A stretch of 48,751 nucleotides of DNA from Halostagnicola kamekurae (GCF_900116205.1 NZ_FOZS01000008.1:1-48751), one strand, 5' to 3'. Numbered from the stretch's first letter, positions 39,719 through 47,355 are shown. Numbers and translations are program-made. Notes: generated from the sequence alone by a model not told the origin.

Positions 39719-41103
39719 TGGAACTCTCCTAGCCACTTGTTCTGCATGGCGTCGTCCCGTTCGTCGGTGTCTCTGGGCGGTCTTTTGTTGACTTTGAGCA
39801 TCACGGGTTCTGTCCCGATATCCAGCTCGTCCTGTTTGGGGTCGCCGTAGTCCAGGATTTTCCACCAGTGGTTGATCCGGCTCCGTGTTTTCCGGTTGTT
39901 CCCATGTCGGCTGGGGCTGAACCTGTCGTGTAACGGTTTGGCTTGTTCCCCGGTGATCCGGTTCTCTTTCCCGTTGGAGGTGAACAGGATAGCTGGTTTC
40001 AGGGTCAGGAAGTACTGCCCCGAGTATTCGAGGATGCCGATACGGAGTGAGTGGTGTCGATAGAACGGGGAATCTCCGTCACCGAAGTACCTGGTGACCT
40101 GTCGTCCCTCTTCTTCTCGGACCTCCGCTTCGGGGTCTTCGTGTGGGAAGTAGAGGTGGTAGTCGCTACGGTAGTTTATCGCGATGCAGCCACGGTCTTC
40201 ACCCTTGGAGAGGACAACGGCTCGGATCAGTCGTTTCCCGATATCCGCGTTCCCCTGGTCGGCTTCTACCCACGACCGGAACCTGGTCTCCTCGACCGTG
40301 TCCGGGTCGATGAACTGTTTGACCGCTCTTGGCATTTCCTCTGGCGGCAACAGGCTGTACACCTTGTTCGACTTGAACCACGTCGGTACCGTGAAGGGGC
40401 GTAGCTTGAATGCGACCTCTTGTGTCGCTCCCTCCACCTGATCTCCGATGTACAGAGTTTCAGGGTACTCTGTTATCTCGACGAGGTTGGTGGTCAGCTC
40501 TGACCTGTCGGTGATGGGTTCGGCTTCACGCTGGAAGAAGTCGGGTTTGAACCGGTCGTCTTTCTCAAACTCCTCGATCTTCATCAGGAGCGAGTCGTAG
40601 TCGGCCTGGTAGACGTGGGTGTCACTCAGGAACTCCTCGAAATCGTCCATCGGATAGCTCTTGATCTTCCTCCGGTGGTCCTCCGAGAGTTTGTCGTTCT
40701 TGCAGACTCGCTCGTAAAACTCCTGAATTGCTTCGTCGGTCTGCTTAGTGACGTCGAAGATCTTCCGCCACTCTTTGAAGTTCTCGAGGTTCCGCCCGAA
40801 TATGGCCACATCGAACCGTTTCTCAGGAGGCCGGTCCATGTAGTGGAGGAAGTACTTCCCCATCTCCTCAAGGAATTTCTTCCCATGACGGCGTTGGTCT
40901 GTCCACTTCAGCTCGACCCAGACCTCCCGGTCGCCCCTGATCTCTGGGAGTTCGTATTTCTGGTCGACAAGCCCGCCATGGGTGGGCGATGTTTCCGTGA
41001 TGTAGTATCCCATCGCCTCCATGTACTCTTGGACCTTGTCACCGTAGATTTCCGAGTTTTTAGCGAGGGCCTCGCGTTCGCCTAGGAGGTTGGTGAGCGC
41101 CAC
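39715..41103 (-). CDS. DREN-type nuclease-APAZ partner of short Argonaute
   Basis: A 462-residue protein. Residues 1-95 look like a PD-(D/E)xK (DREN/RecB-like) nuclease: GDKVQEYMEAMGYYITETSP, then VDQKYELPEIRGDREVWVEL with the ELK core and LEEMGKYFLHYM. Residues about 190-462 are the APAZ domain that mimics the Argonaute N/PAZ side (VEITEYPETLYIGDQVEGAT, KLRPFTVPTWFKSNKVYSLL). This order matches SPARDA, where guide recognition of invader DNA releases non-specific DNase activity. The 4-bp overlap fits a complex. Confidence 0.82.
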   Translation of the reverse strand: MALTNLLGEREALAKNSEIYGDKVQEYMEAMGYYITETSPTHGGLVDQKYELPEIRGDREVWVELKWTDQRRHGKKFLEEMGKYFLHYMDRPPEKRFDVAIFGRNLENFKEWRKIFDVTKQTDEAIQEFYERVCKNDKLSEDHRRKIKSYPMDDFEEFLSDTHVYQADYDSLLMKIEEFEKDDRFKPDFFQREAEPITDRSELTTNLVEITEYPETLYIGDQVEGATQEVAFKLRPFTVPTWFKSNKVYSLLPPEEMPRAVKQFIDPDTVEETRFRSWVEADQGNADIGKRLIRAVVLSKGEDRGCIAINYRSDYHLYFPHEDPEAEVREEEGRQVTRYFGDGDSPFYRHHSLRIGILEYSGQYFLTLKPAILFTSNGKENRITGEQAKPLHDRFSPSRHGNNRKTRSRINHWWKILDYGDPKQDELDIGTEPVMLKVNKRPPRDTDERDDAMQNKWLGEFQ

Positions 41104-41270
41104 GTTATGTCGAACCTCGCAATGGAGTACCTAAATCATTTCGTCGCAGTGAACGGTTTCGTATTCAGGCCGAGAATTGGATGCCTGGCCACGGTTTTGG
41201 GGGGTTCATGATCCATATTCACTGTTTTCAATACAGTAATTAGATGGGGTGCTGTTAGCTTCGAATAAGC

Positions 41271-42140
41271 ATGACCTCTACACTGAGCGTAGGGGAGGTA
41301 ACGGCCCTTCTCTTGGATGAGAGATTCTACTCGAACCCGTTACGCCCTAAAACCTTCTATAAACTGCTCTACTTCGCGGACAAGGAACTCGACGACGTCG
41401 GATTGGACACGGACATCCAGCACTTCTGGTACAAGTTCGGAACGATGGCGAAGACCAGTGGGTCCCCGGTTACAGTAGATTGGAGTGACGGCGGCCGAGA
41501 AGTCCGCTGTAGCCTTTCGGCTTCCCAGGTTAGCCTTCCCCAGGAGGAAGAAACAAAGGCCCGTCTCGCACTCTCCCGAGCACTCAACCGTCTGTACGAA
41601 CAAAATACGGAGGGGCTGACCGATGACATGTACGAGGACGTGCCTTACGACGTCCAACGCCACTACCGACGACTCGACAAACAGCTCAGTGACGCTATCG
41701 ACGACAAACCAGATTACCCCGAAGTAGACTCCAGCAGGGAAGCAGTCATCAACACGGTCTTCGATATCATCGATACCTTCCCGGTCGACGACTACCCGTG
41801 GCTGGAGCAGGACCTGGATCTCTGGTACTCGGTCGTAAGTGCTGAACTTGATGCCGAAGAGTACCGGCCGCAGAAGGCCCTGAAGGTCTCTGAATTGTTC
41901 TGGACCATCTTCTGCATCGACCTCGCCCAACGCGAAAACACCGGGTTGACCCCCGAAGAGATCGCCGAGGAACTAGACACGCAGGACCTCGAAGGCCGAC
42001 AAGAGGATATCCGGAAGGAACTCGAACTGATAGAGCGAGAACGCTCCCGGCTACACACAGACCTGGAAGAGAACCAAGTAGTGTCCGAAGCCGCTGACGG
42101 AGTCGCAATCGCCCTCCTCGGTCTCTCACCCGCCCCCTAA
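41271..42140 (+). CDS. DUF4065/Panacea-like protein, antitoxin candidate
   Basis: A 289-residue protein (MTSTLSVGEVTALLLDERFY). KTFYKLLYFADKELDDVGLD then IQHFWYKFGTMAKTSG follow the KLLYxAD ... YG pattern of Panacea/DUF4065 antitoxins, though the match is loose. A helical C-terminal half includes AEELDTQDLEGRQEDIRKEL. It precedes a PIN-like gene by 13 bp and diverges from the Argonaute operon. Panacea proteins neutralise very different toxins, so a toxin-antitoxin or regulator role for this pair is likely but unproven. Confidence 0.6.
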   Translation: MTSTLSVGEVTALLLDERFYSNPLRPKTFYKLLYFADKELDDVGLDTDIQHFWYKFGTMAKTSGSPVTVDWSDGGREVRCSLSASQVSLPQEEETKARLALSRALNRLYEQNTEGLTDDMYEDVPYDVQRHYRRLDKQLSDAIDDKPDYPEVDSSREAVINTVFDIIDTFPVDDYPWLEQDLDLWYSVVSAELDAEEYRPQKALKVSELFWTIFCIDLAQRENTGLTPEEIAEELDTQDLEGRQEDIRKELELIERERSRLHTDLEENQVVSEAADGVAIALLGLSPAP

Positions 42141-42153
42141 CCAAACCCCCTCC

Positions 42154-42930
42154 ATGACCCGGTACTTCGTAGACACCAACTGCCTGCTCGGACTCACCTT
42201 CATCAATGACCGGTGGTACCCTGACGCCAAACGATTGTTCGACACCGACAACACGATCTACACCGGGAAGAACGCCGTCTACGAGTACTGCTCCAGCACC
42301 GGGGACAACAGTCGGCGTTCCGCCGACATCCGGCTAGACCGGGACGAAGGCCTATACGGGGAGAAACGGGCGAAGCTCCGGTTGAAGCTGAGGCAGTTCG
42401 GGAAGATGCTGCAAACCTACAGTGACGACGAGCTCGATATTGAGACGGTGATGGACGAGTACGTCGACCGGTTCGACATGAAGGAGTCCGAGGAGAAGGA
42501 GGTGCGGCCTCGGCTCCAGAAGTACTTTGAGTGGTACTTCGAGAAGGAGGGCGAGCTCACTCGGCGGACAGCTCGGGAGGCTGCTCGGAAGCTGAAGGAC
42601 GTCTTGATGGAGCGGTCGATCAAGCACAAGGACCAGATCGAGGCCCGTGTCTATCTGGAACCGATGCGGGACCGCGAGTATCCCGACGTCGAGAAGCGGT
42701 TGAAGGAGTGGCCAGTCCACATGAAGAACAACGCAGATATCGCGTTGATCTGTGACGCCGTGTTCCTGAAGGAGGAAATCGGTATCAGCCACTTCGTGAC
42801 CGGCGACTTCACGGACATCTACTCGAATCAGGACTGGATCCATGAGAACCTCGGGTTCAGCGTGCTGTACTTGCTGGAGACGTTCGCGGGTGAGGAATCA
42901 CCGACCGCCTCAATAGACTTGGACAATTGA
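42154..42930 (+). CDS. PIN-like nuclease
   Basis: A 258-residue protein (MTRYFVDTNCLLGLTFINDR). FVDTNCLLGL supplies the first PIN Asp, NAVYEYCSS the Glu, ADIALICDAVFL the third acidic site and FVTGDFTDIYS the fourth. An inserted helical module (about 85-180, GEKRAKLRLKLRQFGKMLQT ... EGELTRRTAREAARKLKDVL) makes it larger than VapC. It is co-transcribed with the DUF4065-like gene. It may cut RNA as a toxin or as an ancillary effector of the neighbouring Argonaute module. Confidence 0.75.
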   Translation: MTRYFVDTNCLLGLTFINDRWYPDAKRLFDTDNTIYTGKNAVYEYCSSTGDNSRRSADIRLDRDEGLYGEKRAKLRLKLRQFGKMLQTYSDDELDIETVMDEYVDRFDMKESEEKEVRPRLQKYFEWYFEKEGELTRRTAREAARKLKDVLMERSIKHKDQIEARVYLEPMRDREYPDVEKRLKEWPVHMKNNADIALICDAVFLKEEIGISHFVTGDFTDIYSNQDWIHENLGFSVLYLLETFAGEESPTASIDLDN

Positions 42931-43082
42931 GTGGTATCTCAATTGAATCCTATGATATCGATTTAAGCGCGAGTACTCTAGGTCGTGGCTGCGCGCGCAG
43001 CGAAGCGAGCACGGACCGGAGGGTGGGGCGGCGGGGCTAGGGTCGGTCCGGCACACAGCAAAAAGAACGGTGTCGCGCTCGC

Positions 43083-43725
43083 CTACTCTTCCCACCACCA
43101 ACCGCGCTCTGGGAATTCGATCCTGCTCCAGCCCGTGATGGCGATGCTGCACCGCCCCTGGTATCAGTTCTTCTTGACGGCCCGGAACCGGACCGTCTCA
43201 CCTTCGCTCACGACCGTCTTCCGAGAGACGTCCCAGATGGTGAACTTGATCTTCCCACTGTTGTCCTCGATCAACCCGACCTGAGAAATCGACGTATCAC
43301 TCGGATCCCAGAGTTGGGTAATCTCGCCTTCGACCGTCACCTCATCGACCAGGACGTCCGGCACGTCCGCGATGGGCACGATCGCCCCCGGCGCCGCCTT
43401 CAGTTCCTCGAGGGAGTAGTCACACGCTTTGAAGGGTGTTGGTAGATGTGGGTTTCACATGGGATGTTGAAGTTGTCGCGACGATTTCGTTCGTGGCCGC
43501 AGTTCCGGCAGCTCCAGTATCGTGTTCGATACTCAAGCCCGTTGGTAAGTTGCCTTCGTGTGGTGTTGGCTCTGTGCCCGGCGGCCACTCGTCGATAGCG
43601 ATGAGTACGTGTCCGTTCAATTGTGCGATATCACCGGAATGCTGTCGTTCTCGCTGGCTACTGTGGGGATAGTTATGCTTGTGGCCTTGGTAGTGACCAC
43701 GCTGAGTTGGTTGGTCTGTACTCAT
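43083..43725 (-). pseudogene. Broken OB-fold (RPA-like) DNA-binding protein
   Basis: Pieces of one protein occur in three frames. MSTDQPTQRGHYQGHKHNYP and AQLNGHVLIAIDEWPPGTEP start at 43725. GLEYRTRYWSCRNCGHERNR is a zinc knuckle near 43530. ACDYSLEELKAAPGAIVPIA runs into an OB fold (VEGEITQLWDPSDTSISQVG). TGA at 43164-43166 stands in KKN-x-YQGR, where related proteins have Trp. The frame continues CSIAITGWSRIEFPERG to TAG at 43083-43085. At least two frameshifts plus one stop mean it is inactive as read. It keeps a hairpin leader (copy 11). Confidence 0.75.
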
Positions 43726-43748
43726 CAGTTATCTCGAGGCGCCAGTAA

Positions 43749-43779
43749 TGCGCCTCAGCCATTCAGGCGCACAAAAACC
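43749..43779 (-). promoter_or_regulatory. Hairpin leader, copy 11 (OB-fold gene)
   Basis: TGCGCCT (43749-43755) and AGGCGCA (43765-43771), a 7-bp stem with loop CAGCCATTC, followed by CAAAAACC. 24 nt upstream of ATG 43725. Confidence 0.68.
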
Positions 43780-43947
43780 CTTTCGTAGCGAGTGATCAGA
43801 TGCCGCTGTTGTTCTCACTCCTGATGGAGGTTTCCAGTGTACCACCCAGCTTTTCGAGACTCGTTGACTCTCTTGAGAGTCAATTCTACATACTATCGGG
43901 GAATATTCTTAAGCGAGTTGCGCGTGAAGATGTGGTACGACGTTGTG

Positions 43948-44211
43948 ATGACCGATCTCACTGATCCACGCCCACCGCTATCAGGGTGGATTATGGACGC
44001 CTACGAACTCCTCGCTGCAAACAGTCACAACACAACGGAATCCCAAGATAGACAGTCAATTTCACGAGAGCGTGCTCTCAAGGTGCTTCGGAATTCTGAA
44101 GAGCTCGATCTCGAAACGGGAGATGCGACTCATGCAGTGTCCCGACTCATTGATCGCGGCTATCTCTACGAGGTTAATGACGAACTCCGGGTAACGATAC
44201 CCGAGAACTAA
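43948..44211 (+). CDS. Winged-helix regulator
   Basis: About 87 residues from ATG 43948 (MTDLTDPRPPLSGWIMDAYE). Helical body (RERALKVLRNSEELDLETGD), then HAVSRLIDRGYLYEVNDELR as recognition helix and wing, ending RVTIPEN. The fold is a compact winged helix common in haloarchaeal plasmids. In-frame upstream codons to 43837 lack halophile character. It is divergent from the broken OB-fold gene. Targets unknown. Confidence 0.75.
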   Translation: MTDLTDPRPPLSGWIMDAYELLAANSHNTTESQDRQSISRERALKVLRNSEELDLETGDATHAVSRLIDRGYLYEVNDELRVTIPEN

Positions 44212-44242
44212 CGCGGAAGCGAACTATGGTCTCTCGGGATTA

Positions 44243-44497
44243 TCAACAACTCTCCTCGCCTCGATTTCTTTGATTGAGTTCCGCTTCTGAACTCGAAACT
44301 ACCTGCACCTCGGACTGCGTAACGAGGACATGGAACTCAGCTACCGCGAACCGGACTTCGAGATCGGCATCTGATGAGTCAAAGAGCCGTTCGAGCGCTT
44401 CAATATCGACCCACTGGTAAAGTTGGAACTCATCAGGGTTGAGTCCCTGCTTCTCGAGTGCATCGACGATCTCGAGGAGCAGTTGTCGTTCACTCAT
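44243..44497 (-). CDS. HalOD1-type output domain protein
   Basis: 84 residues from ATG 44497 (MSERQLLLEIVDALEKQGLN). LLLEIVDALEKQGLNPDEF, then LYQWVDIEALERLFDSSDAD, then EVRFAVAEFHVLVTQSEVQV matches the haloarchaeal HalOD1 pattern: helix, L(Y)xxVD-EAL, then a beta hairpin. HalOD1 modules occur as outputs of signal proteins or alone. It overlaps the ArdC-like gene by 8 bp, so it is expressed with it. A second copy is at 47356-47613. Confidence 0.8.
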   Translation of the reverse strand: MSERQLLLEIVDALEKQGLNPDEFQLYQWVDIEALERLFDSSDADLEVRFAVAEFHVLVTQSEVQVVSSSEAELNQRNRGEESC

Positions 44498-45428
44498 CCG
44501 CACCCACCTCGTCGACGGCGTCGATGATTTCCCCCGCTGTCGAACTAATCCGCTCGAGGCGGTCGAGAATCGCTTCTGGCTCGTCGCCTTCCCACGCCGC
44601 AAGGTAAAACGCCGATCCACTGGTATCCAGCCCGAAGTACCGCCCGACGATGTAGCCCACTGCTTCCGCCTCGAGTTCGCGTTTCGAGCGCTCAATCTCA
44701 CTATCGACGTCACCGTGTAAGAGTGCGTGAGCGTACTCGTGAACGAGTGTGACAGCGAAAGCTGCGCTGTTCTCACGATTTTGCACTTCGACGAGTGGCT
44801 GTTTTGTAGGAGATCGGTACTGACATACGCCCTTTGCGTCGCCATGTGTCCACGCCGGCTTGGAGATGACTTCGACATCCACGTCAAGTGCTTTCGATCC
44901 CTCGAGAAGTGCTGGCACCAGTTCATCAGCATCGCCAGTTGCGTCGGTCTCGAGTTCCGGAAGCGGCTCGCCTTCGGTCTGAGAAATGTCGAATACTGGT
45001 GCAGGCCGAAAGCCCACCAGGCCTTTCGACCACGCTTCGGATGGCGTCTCATCGTACTCACACTCACTCCGTTCGTGGTACGACGGCGAGTTCTCACACT
45101 CGGGACACTGCTTGGCGATGATCGGCGCCCAGATCCAGATCGCTGTTTCGCCCTCTTTCACGTACCGGTCGAACTCACTTTGCCACGTTCGGTAGCCCGC
45201 GACTCGAGTCGCTTTTGGACACTGGCGAGTGATGAGGAGTGTATTGCGATAAGAGTAATCATGGAAGTGGCTCTGGACGTCGAGCCACTCCTGGAACTGA
45301 TCGCTCGAGACTACCTCGTCGACCTGCTCGACAAGGTCTTCCGCCCAGGTTTCCATCGTGCTATGCATCTCGTCTCGTCTGGTATCCGACTCATCGAAGG
45401 ATACCACTGAGCTGTCGCTCGAAGTCAT
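44490..45428 (-). CDS. ArdC-like antirestriction metallopeptidase
   Basis: About 312 residues from ATG 45428 (MTSSDSSVVSFDESDTRRDE). The N-terminal ssDNA-binding-like domain contains EFDRYVKEGETAIWIWAPII and a zinc knuckle CPECENSPSYHE; the C-terminal domain has HEYAHALLH with a later Glu (AEAVGYIVGRYFGLDTSGSA). ArdC proteins protect incoming plasmid DNA from restriction, probably by proteolysis, soon after transfer. It is the intact paralogue of 18519-19466 and carries leader copy 12. Confidence 0.85.
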   Translation of the reverse strand: MTSSDSSVVSFDESDTRRDEMHSTMETWAEDLVEQVDEVVSSDQFQEWLDVQSHFHDYSYRNTLLITRQCPKATRVAGYRTWQSEFDRYVKEGETAIWIWAPIIAKQCPECENSPSYHERSECEYDETPSEAWSKGLVGFRPAPVFDISQTEGEPLPELETDATGDADELVPALLEGSKALDVDVEVISKPAWTHGDAKGVCQYRSPTKQPLVEVQNRENSAAFAVTLVHEYAHALLHGDVDSEIERSKRELEAEAVGYIVGRYFGLDTSGSAFYLAAWEGDEPEAILDRLERISSTAGEIIDAVDEVGADE

Positions 45429-45462
45429 TGTTCTCGACGAGGGACGCACCATTCAGCGAACG

Positions 45463-45488
45463 CCCCTCAGCCTTCCAGGGGTGACAAA
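45463..45488 (-). promoter_or_regulatory. Hairpin leader, copy 12 (ArdC-like gene)
   Basis: CCCCT (45463-45467) and AGGGG (45477-45481) with loop CAGCCTTCC, followed by ACAAAC, 35 nt upstream of ATG 45428. The loop is close to copies 10 and 11. Confidence 0.66.
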
Positions 45489-45663
45489 CATCTCAGTTCG
45501 GACCAAATCGGACTGTTGACTGTCGGAATTCAGTCCTTGTCTTCTCTACAGGTTGTCGAGGGGAATTCCCTCAATGCTTGATCTCGAGAGGGTTCACCAA
45601 ATCAGAAATCATGGATCACCAGTACTTCTATACACCTATTTGATGTTGCTCAATCCATCCACG

Positions 45664-45825
45664 ATGACTGAGCAGAGTCGTATAGAGGAGGTTGCCATAC
45701 GATGCGCACAGTGTGGGGCGATCTATCCAGCGCTCCGACTCCCTGGTGGAAAGTTAACGCGAGCAGGAAATAGATCAGTTTGCTGCTGTGGGAACGGCTC
45801 GTTTGTTGCACTGAACGATAACTGA
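45664..45825 (+). CDS. 53-residue zinc-ribbon protein
   Basis: From ATG 45664 (MTEQSRIEEVAIRCAQCGAI) with CAQCGAIYPALRLPGGKLTR and CCCGNGSFVAL, giving CxxC plus CxC. Upstream codons from 45553 are open but less convincing. A short hairpin follows the stop directly. A small nucleic-acid- or protein-binding ribbon. Function unknown. Confidence 0.65.
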   Translation: MTEQSRIEEVAIRCAQCGAIYPALRLPGGKLTRAGNRSVCCCGNGSFVALNDN

Positions 45826-45845
45826 GCAGTGCATATGTACACTGC
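45826..45845 (+). terminator. Hairpin after the zinc-ribbon gene
   Basis: GCAGTG (45826-45831) and CACTGC (45840-45845), 6-bp perfect stem with loop CATATGTA, beginning at the base after the stop codon. It may end transcription or stabilise the transcript. No T-tract follows. Confidence 0.4.
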
Positions 45846-46078
45846 CTAACTGTACCTGAAGGCAAACGTCCTTCGAAGTGGGTAATAGTCAACTCACCCT
45901 GCAGCTGGAACGGTAACCAAGAACGGGACGCACCTATCCGATCCTATCCGGATCAGCAGACTGGGAGTCCACAAACAAGCCCCACCCGTAGATGCGAGTA
46001 GTGAAGCGAGAAGTATCTCAGGCAATACGAGTAGATGATGCCCTCGAGAGCAAGTGCAAGTGAATGTCGGGATCGTAG

Positions 46079-46639
46079 TTACTGGAACAAACCGAGGTCT
46101 GTGAGTCTTGTTTCAACGGCGTTCGTTGTGTGGGCTACTGCATCGGTGGTCTTCGCACCAGTGATAACGGCTTTTCCACTACCAAAAAGGAGTGCGACCG
46201 CCGATGGATCCTCAAGACGATACACTAATCCCGGAAACTGCTCTGGCTCATACTCGACGTCTTCGAGACCAAGTCCGATGGCGATCGCGTTGAGATTAAA
46301 CCGGGTGCCGAAGTCGACGCTTGCGACGATGTTTTGAATTTCGATGGGAGGTGTCTCAGTGACTTCGATGCCGAGCTCTCGCAGAGTCTCGGAGACAATG
46401 GAGAGTGATTCTCGGACTTCTTCTTCGCTATTTGCACCAGTACAGACGATTTTCCCAGACCGGAAAATGAGTGCAGTAGCGTTTGGATCCTGTGTCCGAT
46501 AGACAAGCCCAGGAAATTGTTCAGGATCGTATTTGACTCCAGTAAGATCTTCACCTAACTGTTCGAGATCGAGTTCTTGATCAATACCTGTTGATCCAAC
46601 CACGTTTTCGATGGTAATTGTCTCGGTTGGTGTAGTCAT
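46079..46639 (-). CDS. tbp: TATA-box-binding protein TBP
   Basis: 186 residues from ATG 46639 (MTTPTETITIENVVGSTGID). Two direct repeats of the saddle fold are plain: EQFPGLVYRTQDPNATALIF then RSGKIVCTGANSEEEV, and EQFPGLVYRLEDPSAVALLF then GSGKAVITGAKTTDAV. TBP bends TATA DNA and recruits TFB. Length is that of a normal archaeal TBP (about 180-190). It may pair with the plasmid TFB at 37256 to form a dedicated initiation complex. A cut TBP remains at 22284. Confidence 0.95.
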   Translation of the reverse strand: MTTPTETITIENVVGSTGIDQELDLEQLGEDLTGVKYDPEQFPGLVYRTQDPNATALIFRSGKIVCTGANSEEEVRESLSIVSETLRELGIEVTETPPIEIQNIVASVDFGTRFNLNAIAIGLGLEDVEYEPEQFPGLVYRLEDPSAVALLFGSGKAVITGAKTTDAVAHTTNAVETRLTDLGLFQ

Positions 46640-46863
46640 GTTACAACAGTCTCTCCAGCGAACCACTATCAAACCAACACTTCCAACTCATCATTGACTT
46701 CCGACTCTATATCAGGCAGCTCAATGTACTACTCTTGGATAATTCTGGCTTTGGTTTCCGTCGAATCTCTGATGGTGAAGCGCTTGGACTCAGTCGAAGC
46801 GTCACTATGAGAGTCTAACCTGACGCCATATGACGATTCACTAAACTCGATTCTGCTAATTGG
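46640..46863. other. Gene-free spacer upstream of tbp
   Basis: No credible coding frame, RNA or repeat is seen. The tbp promoter must lie at its left end. The tandem repeat and palindrome region begins at its right end. Confidence 0.4.
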
Positions 46864-46954
46864 GACACACCACCGTTTCCGGAGGTTCCGGAGGACACAC
46901 CACTATTTCCGCAGGTTCCGCAGCCCCCTATCATATTCCCATAGGTTATGGGAA
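46864..46954. repeat. Two 30-bp tandem repeats followed by a palindrome
   Basis: Two adjoining 30-bp units (46864-46893, 46894-46923) share GACACACCAC, then TTTCCG-AGGTTCCG-AG with a changed base at paired positions (G to C). A perfect palindrome TTCCCATA-GGT-TATGGGAA follows at 46936-46954. They lie just beyond the stop of the PhiH1-repressor-like gene. Could be binding sites of that protein, or a replication or maintenance site. Confidence 0.6.
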
Positions 46955-46974
46955 CTATGCTGATAGCTACCCCG

Positions 46975-47235
46975 TTACTCGAGTTCGAGGTCTCGAGCAT
47001 CGAGTTCGCCAGCGAGATAGTGTTCTCCCCCACGAGTAATATCGTAGACACCGTTCCCGAGGTGAACAAGAAGCCCATATCCGACGAGTTTCTTACACCG
47101 GGCGTTGATGTGTTGCCGGGAGAAGCGCACACGGTCGCTGTCAGCCATCTCTTTGGGCGTATCAGGCCCATCATCAGCGAGGTGCTCGAGAATCCGATCA
47201 TCGGCGCGTGACATCCAGTCGGCATCAAAGCGCAT
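46975..47235 (-). CDS. PhiH1-repressor-like winged-helix protein
   Basis: About 86 residues from ATG 47235 (MRFDADWMSRADDRILEHLA). DDRILEHLADDGPDTPKEMA, then RQHINARCKKLVGYGLLVHL, then VYDITRGGEHYLAGELDA is the typical winged-helix order of the PhiH1 repressor family found in haloviruses and plasmids: an MSRxDDxILExL start, recognition helix, GVYxIT-G wing. It probably represses nearby promoters. Confidence 0.82.
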   Translation of the reverse strand: MRFDADWMSRADDRILEHLADDGPDTPKEMADSDRVRFSRQHINARCKKLVGYGLLVHLGNGVYDITRGGEHYLAGELDARDLELE

Positions 47236-47355
47236 ACTCACTGCTGCTTGCGCCGACACTATCCACGATGCGTTCCGTCAACCATAGGATCTTATCGCTT
47301 CCACAATTAACTCCAAACCTTTAACCATCGCAAATTCTAAGTCTAGATCGATTCA

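Noticed and set aside
44243-45097. Long minus-strand frame covering the HalOD1 gene and most of the ArdC-like gene
   Set aside because: Only the last 84 codons have real coding character; the rest is an out-of-frame shadow of the ArdC-like gene.
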